A stretch of DNA of 64,000 bases from NCBI RefSeq assembly GCF_963681195.1, contig NZ_OY808997.1:496001-560000 (forward strand), in the 5' to 3' direction. Numbering within the stretch: position 1 is the first letter of the stretch; each line of letters starts with the position of its first letter. Made by a program: the position numbers and the translations under genes. This document shows positions 59,023 to 64,000 of this stretch, piece by piece. This DNA is from Vibrio sp. 16 (GTDB lineage Bacteria; Pseudomonadota; Gammaproteobacteria; Enterobacterales; Vibrionaceae). Under the pieces are notes generated by a model. It was given only the letters and a program-made list of their open reading frames with translations, searched no databases and was not told where the DNA came from.

Positions 59023-59472
59023 ATGAAGTCAAGAGGTCCTTTCTGTATTCGCAATGCTGCTGCAGATACTTTCGCTATGGTCGTGTTCTGTTTTGTTTCT
59101 GGCATGTTGATTGAGATTTTGATCTCTGGCATGACATTTGAGCAGTCACTGGCATCACGAACTTTGTCGATCCCCGTCAATATTGCTATCGCTTGGCCTT
59201 ATGGTTTGTTTAGAGATTACGTTCTTCGACAAGGAGCAAGGCTCTCTGACACGGGTGTAATGAAGAATGTCTCTGATCTAGTGGCGTACGTTTTGTTTCA
59301 ATCACCAGTGTACGCAGCGATTTTGTTTACCGTTGGCGCTTCTACCGATCAAATCATCACAGCAGTCACCTCTAATGCGGTTGTTTCTTGCGGTATGGGT
59401 GTCTTATATGGCTACTTCTTAGATATGTGCCGCAAGTGGTTCCGAGTGCCTGGCTACTATCAAGAGGCCTGA
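59023..59472 (+). CDS. alaE: L-alanine exporter AlaE
   Basis: 149 residues, the AlaE size. Four helices. [61 protein letters not shown] and [20 protein letters not shown] align readily with E. coli AlaE, which exports L-alanine and is induced by it. Single-gene unit. Confidence 0.93.
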   Translation: MKSRGPFCIRNAAADTFAMVVFCFVSGMLIEILISGMTFEQSLASRTLSIPVNIAIAWPYGLFRDYVLRQGARLSDTGVMKNVSDLVAYVLFQSPVYAAILFTVGASTDQIITAVTSNAVVSCGMGVLYGYFLDMCRKWFRVPGYYQEA

Positions 59473-59617
59473 TGTGTTCGAATCATCAACGATTTAGACA
59501 GTTAGTGACCAAACAATCACGCTAAGGCGCTTTTTTTCCTCTTTAGGCTTGACCTAACCCAATAGAATCATTAAATTAGCGCCTCGTTAGCCAATGATGC
59601 TAACCACAATTTGATTC

Positions 59618-59705
59618 GGTGAGTTGTCCGAGTGGCTGAAGGAGCACGCCTGGAAAGTGTGTATACGGCAACGTATCGAGAGTTCGAATCTCTCACTCAC
59701 CGCCA
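59618..59705 (+). tRNA. tRNA-Ser (anticodon GGA)
   Basis: 88 bases including encoded CCA. Acceptor arms GGTGAGT and ACTCACC, discriminator G, a long variable arm typical of tRNA-Ser, and T-arm GTTCGAATC are complete. The anticodon GGA is at 59652-59654. The sequence is close to the E. coli tRNA-Ser(GGA). A terminator follows, and no integrase is nearby. Confidence 0.97.
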
Positions 59706-59712
59706 CATTCTA

Positions 59713-59740
59713 AGCCCCAGCAGAAATGCTGGGGCTTTTT
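59713..59740 (+). terminator. Terminator of tRNA-Ser
   Basis: AGCCCCAGCA / TGCTGGGGCT with loop GAAA and TTTTT, 8 bases beyond CCA. Confidence 0.92.
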
Positions 59741-59776
59741 CGTTTTTCTCACGGTGGAGAAGACGAGTGTGCACCT

Positions 59777-59806
59777 CTATTGCGATGTACTAGTGTATCG
59801 CAATAG
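59777..59806. promoter_or_regulatory. Perfect 10-base dyad, candidate operator of the pnuC operon
   Basis: CTATTGCGAT and ATCGCAATAG are exact inverted arms around GTACTAGTGT. The AT-flanked GCGA half-sites and 20-base centre spacing (two helical turns) suit a dimeric repressor or activator. It lies 196 bases before pnuC. The regulator is unknown. Confidence 0.5.
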
Positions 59807-59917
59807 TACTATTCGCATAAAATGGCACCGTAATTGTTTTAATCAGCCAACTGTTAGATGACCATGTATTCTGAGCTTCTAACTCAATATTGATCTGATT
59901 TATGATCGGGTACATCG

Positions 59918-59943
59918 AAGGGAGGACAAATGTCCTCCTTTTT
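59918..59943 (+). terminator. Intrinsic terminator in the leader of pnuC
   Basis: GGAGGAC-AAAT-GTCCTCC followed by TTTTT, 59 bases before the pnuC ATG. It either ends a short transcript from 59800-59940 (possible small RNA) or is an attenuator. pnuC has its own ribosome site AAAGGA beyond it. Confidence 0.75.
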
Positions 59944-60001
59944 GTTTGTTGCGACGCCATAAGATGAGCGCATTCCAAGCACAAAAATAAAGGACATCTT
60001 C

Positions 60002-60739
60002 ATGGACCTATTTGCCCTGTTAGACATCAACAACACCCTAGTTACCATTCCTATTGGCGATGGTTATGCGATGAGCTGGATTGAAGCCTTTGGTACGGTT
60101 TTCGGTTTGCTTTGTATTTGGTTTGCGAGCCAAGAAAAAAACATCAATTACTTATTCGGTTTGCTGAACGTTACACTTTTTGCCGTCATCTTTTTCCAGA
60201 TTCAGCTTTACGGATTGCTTCTGCTTCAATTGTTTTTCTTCTGCGCCAACATTTATGGCTGGTATGCGTGGACAAGACCAAATGCCCAAGGTGAGACACT
60301 TGAGGTTCGTTGGTTAAGCAAACAGAAGCTGATCGCGACAGCTTCAGTTAGCATTGTTGCGATTGCGATGTTAACGATTTACATCGACCCATTCTTCTTT
60401 GCGTTGGCGAACATTGCCGTTGATACGCTAAATGTGTTCGGCGCTGGTTTGTCTGAGCCAGTTTTAGAGCCAGATGCTTTCCCTTTCTGGGATGCAACCA
60501 TGACCGTGCTTTCTATCGTGGCGCAAATCTTGATGACACGTAAGTACGTTGAGAACTGGATTCTTTGGGTAGTCATCAATATCATCAGCGTTGGCATCTA
60601 CGCGACACAAGGTGTGTACGCAATGTCGGTTCAATATGCGATTCTGATGTTCATTGCGGCAAATGGCACAAGAGAGTGGGCACGTAGCGCAAAACGCAAC
60701 GGTGAGAAGACCCTAACTCAAGCGACAGCACAAGGTTAA
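60002..60739 (+). CDS. pnuC: PnuC-family nicotinamide mononucleoside transporter
   Basis: 245 residues. Seven helices. YAMSWIEAFGTVFGLLCIWFA, LFFFCANIYGWYAWTRP and ILMTRKYVENWILWVVINIISVGIY carry the PnuC family signature (WxxW and NWxLWIxxN-like). PnuC facilitates uptake of nicotinamide riboside or a related nucleoside. The adjacent phosphorylase suggests that the imported compound is a nucleoside that is cleaved inside. Confidence 0.9.
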   Translation: MDLFALLDINNTLVTIPIGDGYAMSWIEAFGTVFGLLCIWFASQEKNINYLFGLLNVTLFAVIFFQIQLYGLLLLQLFFFCANIYGWYAWTRPNAQGETLEVRWLSKQKLIATASVSIVAIAMLTIYIDPFFFALANIAVDTLNVFGAGLSEPVLEPDAFPFWDATMTVLSIVAQILMTRKYVENWILWVVINIISVGIYATQGVYAMSVQYAILMFIAANGTREWARSAKRNGEKTLTQATAQG

Positions 60740-60743
60740 GTCA

Positions 60744-61475
60744 ATGATGAAGCAACCTCATATTGGCGTAGATAGCACGCAAGTAGCCCCTCGAGTGATC
60801 GTGTGTGGCGAGCCAGATCGAGCAAACCGCATTGCCGCGTTGTTTGATAACGCAGAACTGGTTTCTGAAAACCGCGAGTATCGAGTGTTTACCGGCACAT
60901 ACCAAGGTCAACGAGTCTCAGTGTGCAGTACTGGTATCGGAGCACCATCGATGATCATTGCGGTAGAAGAGCTAAAACAGTGTGGTGTAACAGATGTGAT
61001 TCGTGTCGGATCCGCGGGTGCAATGCAATCTGGCATTAAACTTGGTGAGTTAATTGTGGCAGAAGGTGCGGTAAGAGATGAAGGGGGGTCAAACGCTTAC
61101 GTTCATTCTTCTTATCCGGCTTATGCGAGCTTTTCGTTGCTCAAAGCGCTCGACAGCTATTTAGCGGAAAAAGAAGCGCGCTACCATCTAGGTGTGGTTC
61201 GCTCCCATGACAGTTTCTATACCGATGACGAAGAAGCGATCTGCGAGTACTGGAACAAGAAGGATATTCTCGGTGCGGATATGGAAACATCAGCGCTGTT
61301 TACCGTAGGTCGGCTGCGTGGTCTAAACGTTGCCTCTATCTTGAACAATGTCGTCCTGTATCAACAAGATGTGAAGGAAGGTGTAGGGCAGTACGTAGAT
61401 GAAGCACAAGTCATGATGGAAGGGGAACGCTTGGCATCTTATGCTGCTCTTGAAGCCTTGATTGCGCAAAGTTAA
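60744..61475 (+). CDS. Nucleoside phosphorylase (uridine phosphorylase-like)
   Basis: 243 residues. PNP/UDP family features: RVIVCGEPDRANRIAALFDN, VCSTGIGAPSMIIAVEEL, IRVGSAGAMQSGIKLGELIVA and GADMETSALFTVGRLRG. It splits a ribonucleoside with phosphate into base and ribose-1-phosphate. The substrate cannot be read from sequence; uridine phosphorylase is the nearest class, but the pnuC neighbour makes a pyridine nucleoside possible. Starts 4 bases after pnuC, so co-transcribed. Confidence 0.85.
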   Translation: MMKQPHIGVDSTQVAPRVIVCGEPDRANRIAALFDNAELVSENREYRVFTGTYQGQRVSVCSTGIGAPSMIIAVEELKQCGVTDVIRVGSAGAMQSGIKLGELIVAEGAVRDEGGSNAYVHSSYPAYASFSLLKALDSYLAEKEARYHLGVVRSHDSFYTDDEEAICEYWNKKDILGADMETSALFTVGRLRGLNVASILNNVVLYQQDVKEGVGQYVDEAQVMMEGERLASYAALEALIAQS

Positions 61476-61597
61476 CTGGATCACAGCTCAGCGAATTATT
61501 GAAGCGGCACTTTGGTGTCGCTTTTTTATTGGCTGTCATCAAGTTGGTCGAACGAGTACAATCTATTTGAGATTGTTGTCATTAAAGAGAAACTTAC

Positions 61598-62278
61598 GTG
61601 AAAATAAGCCCTTACCCCACTGGACGTTTCCAACGCTTTCTAGAGCAGAAAAGCGCCGAGTTTCGTGACTTAATCTTTCAATGCCAAATCGGCAGTCGCT
61701 ACTTTGATTCTGGTGAGGAGATCCTTCGCCAAGGTGAGCAGCTTCAATATCTGTACGTTGTACCAGTCGGTCGAGTTTCGATGAGCATCATTGCTGCCAA
61801 CGGTCGCCGTTTTCAACTGGGCGAAGCCAATTGCGATTACCATCTTTATGGTGAAATGGAGTACTTCACTCAGACACCCTGTCAGTGGAATGTAGTGGCA
61901 GATGAACACATGCAAGTGGACATCATCTGTATTCAAAAACTGACTGAAGCACTGCATCAGCACCCCGACATGATGTTCTTTTTTGCTTCTGCCTTGGCGG
62001 AGGATTATCAAGATTCAATGGATATCTACACCAATCGCTTGTTACATCCTATCACCTACAACATCGCTTATGACTTGCTGGTGCAAAAACAAACCAACAC
62101 CTTGCTTGGTGGGTTCGATAAAGTAAACCAAGAAGCGGAACGCTTTGGTACCTCAGGGCGAGTTTATCGCCGAGCCGTAAAAGATTTGATGGATAAGGGA
62201 TTGATCACAAAGGGAGAACAGGGGCTTGAGATTATTGATGAAGCGGCGTTAATAACGTTTCTTGATACCTACGAATAA
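61598..62278 (+). CDS. Crp/Fnr-family transcriptional regulator (YeiL-like)
   Basis: 226 residues from GTG 61598 (AAAGAG about 10 bases before). A cyclic-nucleotide-binding-like beta-barrel (about 30-110: YFDSGEEILRQGEQLQYLYVVPVGRV) and a winged helix (FGTSGRVYRRAVKDLMDKGLITKGEQG) are seen. No canonical cAMP-binding RS/T motif or FNR cysteine cluster is obvious; C29, C84, C104 and C121 are scattered. YeiL is the nearest named type. It lies 122 bases after the phosphorylase and may regulate pnuC through the upstream dyad; that is inference. Confidence 0.82.
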   Translation: MKISPYPTGRFQRFLEQKSAEFRDLIFQCQIGSRYFDSGEEILRQGEQLQYLYVVPVGRVSMSIIAANGRRFQLGEANCDYHLYGEMEYFTQTPCQWNVVADEHMQVDIICIQKLTEALHQHPDMMFFFASALAEDYQDSMDIYTNRLLHPITYNIAYDLLVQKQTNTLLGGFDKVNQEAERFGTSGRVYRRAVKDLMDKGLITKGEQGLEIIDEAALITFLDTYE

Positions 62279-62338
62279 GCCGCCAGTTATCCCGCAGGCT
62301 CTGCATAACAAGTGTTTAGTTGCACCGTTGTTTGGATA

Positions 62339-62369
62339 AACAGCGACCGCCATTGCGGCGGTCGCTGTT
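62339..62369 (-). terminator. Perfect 13-base hairpin between the regulator and MCP genes
   Basis: AACAGCGACCGCC / GGCGGTCGCTGTT with a 5-base loop, 21 bases beyond the MCP stop and 60 after the regulator stop. T-runs are short on both strands (TTTATCC minus, TCC plus), but the stem is very strong. Confidence 0.6.
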
Positions 62370-62390
62370 CCAATCTGAAGTTTGTCAGGG

Positions 62391-64000
62391 TCAAACCTTA
62401 AAATACTTCAGCTGATCATTGAGGTGTTCTGCGGTGTTGGCCATGGCTTGGCTGTCTTGTGCGAGCGATTGTGACGCTTGGAGCACTTCGTTTGCGGCGA
62501 GGTGGATGCCTGTCACGTTTTCATTCATCTCTGTGGCAACAGCGCTTTGCTGTTCTGAGGCGGCGGCGATTTGTGCCACCATATCGTTGGCGTTTTGCAT
62601 TTCAACCACAATTAAATCTAACTGCTTACGAGTATTTTCTGACGATTCAACGCTTTGAGCGACATTTTCATTACTTGTTTGCATTGCTTCGAAGGTTTTG
62701 TTTGCTTGTTCGGTTAGCTTCTCGATGGTGTGCTGTACTTCATTGGTTGAATTTTGCGTGCGGCTCGCGAGATTGCGGACCTCATCCGCGACAACGGCAA
62801 AGCCTCGGCCTTGCTCACCAGCACGTGCCGCTTCAATCGCCGCATTGAGTGCGAGTAGGTTGGTTTGCTCAGAGACGTCACGGATGACTTCAACCACATT
62901 ACTGATTTCATTTACCCCCGCTTGCAAACCGCGAACCAAATCATTGGCGAGGGATATATTGTCAGAAACATGCGCAATCGACTTTGATGTGACCTTCATA
63001 GCTTCATCGTTGACTTGAACGTGGTTGACCACTTTGCCTGTACTTTCTGAGGTGTTTTCAGCATTCGTGGCAACATCCGAAATTGTCGCGCTCATCTCCG
63101 TCATTGCAGTTGAGAGCAACTCTAGCTGGCTATGCTGAGAGTTGACGCTGGTGGCAGCTTCTTCACTGGCTTGAGCAATTTGACTCGCCATGGTACTTGA
63201 TTGAATCGCCGAGTCATGGGCGGTGCTGAGGGTGGTTTGAAGCTTGTCGAGCATCTTGTCCATTTGTTTACCCATATCACCTAACTCATCTTTACGCGTA
63301 AGGTTAAGACGACCTCGCAAATCACCATCGGCAATGTTGTGCATGTGGGTGATGAGTTTTTCTAGAGGGGTAAGGATATTATTTGAGATCACGTAACCCA
63401 TGGCGAACAGAAGCCCAGTGAGGATAAGTGCTACGACGGTCTCTTTGATTGCCAGTGCGTAAAACGCCTCCTGAATGTCAGAGACCAGAATGCCAGAGCC
63501 AATAACCCATCCCCATTCAGGAAAAAGTTGCACGTAAGAGATCTTATCTTTCAGCGCGCCTTGAGGGCTTTTCCATTGATAGTCTAGAAAACCTTTCTGC
63601 GCTGGTGTGTTTGAAATGGCCACCATTTCTTGCCAGTGGTACTTGCCCGCTCCATCGGTAAAGTCTTTGGCCGTTTTGCCATTCAGCTCAGGTTTGAGCG
63701 GATGCTGAACGACACGTGTTTGCTGATCTACAATCCAGAAATAATTATTGCCATCGTATCGGATGGCTTCAATCGCTTTGAGCGCTTGCTGTTTAGCTGT
63801 CTCTTCTCCGAGGGTTTGACGTTGATTGTAGTAATGCTGAGTCAAACTGAGCACAGATTCGACCTGCGCTTGAAGTTTGTTTTGGCGCTCCAGCATTGAG
63901 GAGTTACGTTGTTGCAGTAGGTTGTATGCGCAAGCCATCGCGATAAGAATTGCCGACAATAAGACAATCGACGCGAGTTTGGATTTTATTGTTAGGTTAC
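62391..64000 (-). CDS. Methyl-accepting chemotaxis protein, 5' end just outside window
   Basis: 536 residues within the window, the frame staying open to the edge. The decoded N-terminus [20 protein letters not shown] is that of a typical MCP, so only a few codons are missing. The first helix is followed by an sCache_2-type periplasmic domain ([57 protein letters not shown]). A second helix (near 200), HAMP and a signalling hairpin ([39 protein letters not shown]) complete it. No C-terminal CheR/CheB pentapeptide is seen. Confidence 0.93.
   Translation of the reverse strand, partial: NLTIKSKLASIVLLSAILIAMACAYNLLQQRNSSMLERQNKLQAQVESVLSLTQHYYNQRQTLGEETAKQQALKAIEAIRYDGNNYFWIVDQQTRVVQHPLKPELNGKTAKDFTDGAGKYHWQEMVAISNTPAQKGFLDYQWKSPQGALKDKISYVQLFPEWGWVIGSGILVSDIQEAFYALAIKETVVALILTGLLFAMGYVISNNILTPLEKLITHMHNIADGDLRGRLNLTRKDELGDMGKQMDKMLDKLQTTLSTAHDSAIQSSTMASQIAQASEEAATSVNSQHSQLELLSTAMTEMSATISDVATNAENTSESTGKVVNHVQVNDEAMKVTSKSIAHVSDNISLANDLVRGLQAGVNEISNVVEVIRDVSEQTNLLALNAAIEAARAGEQGRGFAVVADEVRNLASRTQNSTNEVQHTIEKLTEQANKTFEAMQTSNENVAQSVESSENTRKQLDLIVVEMQNANDMVAQIAAASEQQSAVATEMNENVTGIHLAANEVLQASQSLAQDSQAMANTAEHLNDQLKYFKV

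Noticed and set aside
59618..59705. tRNA-Ser as an integration site for a mobile element
   Set aside because: The 3' end is followed directly by its terminator and a normal pnuC operon, with no integrase and no repeat of the tRNA end.
59858..59893. A possible 11-codon leader peptide (MTMYSELLTQY) before the pnuC terminator
   Set aside because: No ribosome site and no run of regulatory codons, so coding is not supported, although it lies in the attenuator-like leader.

Overview
The window is a stretch of a Vibrio main chromosome, probably chromosome 1 and probably from a Harveyi-clade or related species. The evidence is the set of protein families (MukB, monomeric isocitrate dehydrogenase, TorECA, CydABX-YbgE, Tol-Pal-CpoB-NadA, RuvCAB, ClpSA with CspD), gammaproteobacterial gene order and enterobacterial-like tRNA-Ser(GGA). 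Species assignment is inference. I see no insertion sequence, prophage, integron cassette or CRISPR array. The region looks like core backbone with small accessory operons between the housekeeping blocks.

Layout. 1-3888: C-terminal part of mukB. 4028-7278 (minus): an operon of ATP-grasp glutamate-ligase-like protein, membrane-bound inactive transglutaminase and retropepsin-like lipoprotein. 7522-10282 (minus): cmoB, cmoA and yecE, back to back with aspS (10558-12336). 12462-16720: a diguanylate cyclase, the pseudouridine synthase rluE and monomeric icd. 16811-20131: cspD diverging from clpS-clpA. 20192-23063: a LysR / NAD-epimerase / YdcF-like unit diverging from a PACE efflux pump. 23121-26626: an orphan binding protein, a TIGR02647 protein, focA, an unannotated 41-residue gene and an orphan fetB with a perfect inverted pair of DnaA boxes at its 3' side. 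27098-30999: torECA for trimethylamine N-oxide respiration, with apparent TorR and ArcA sites upstream. 31027-35203: a second orphan binding protein, a porin and a GH36 glycosidase. 35257-37514: ruvCAB. 37974-41130: cydAB-cydX-ybgE with two FNR-type boxes. 41296-46665: ybgC-tolQRAB-pal-cpoB, then nadA. 47976-51170: K+ channel, YjfL-like, YgiB-like and YgiC-like genes. 51223-55495 (minus): a probable copper operon (DUF2946, MbnP, MbnH, outer-membrane barrel, PCuAC). 55672-62278: a UPF0149 protein, a hybrid histidine kinase, alaE, tRNA-Ser, then pnuC, a nucleoside phosphorylase and a CRP-family regulator behind a 10-bp-arm dyad and a leader terminator. 62391-64000: a chemoreceptor running off the end.

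Functionally, the tor, cyd and focA genes form a low-oxygen respiration theme, and FNR, ArcA and TorR-like sites are visible at the first two. Three envelope systems stand out as least explained. They are the ligase/protease trio at 4-7 kb, the K+ channel/YgiBC-like operon at 48-51 kb, and the MbnP-MbnH copper operon at 51-55 kb. The last is the best candidate for an under-described system. It pairs a diheme MauG-type enzyme with its presumed MbnP substrate, a His-rich outer-membrane barrel and a PCuAC copper chaperone, and no methanobactin genes are in view.
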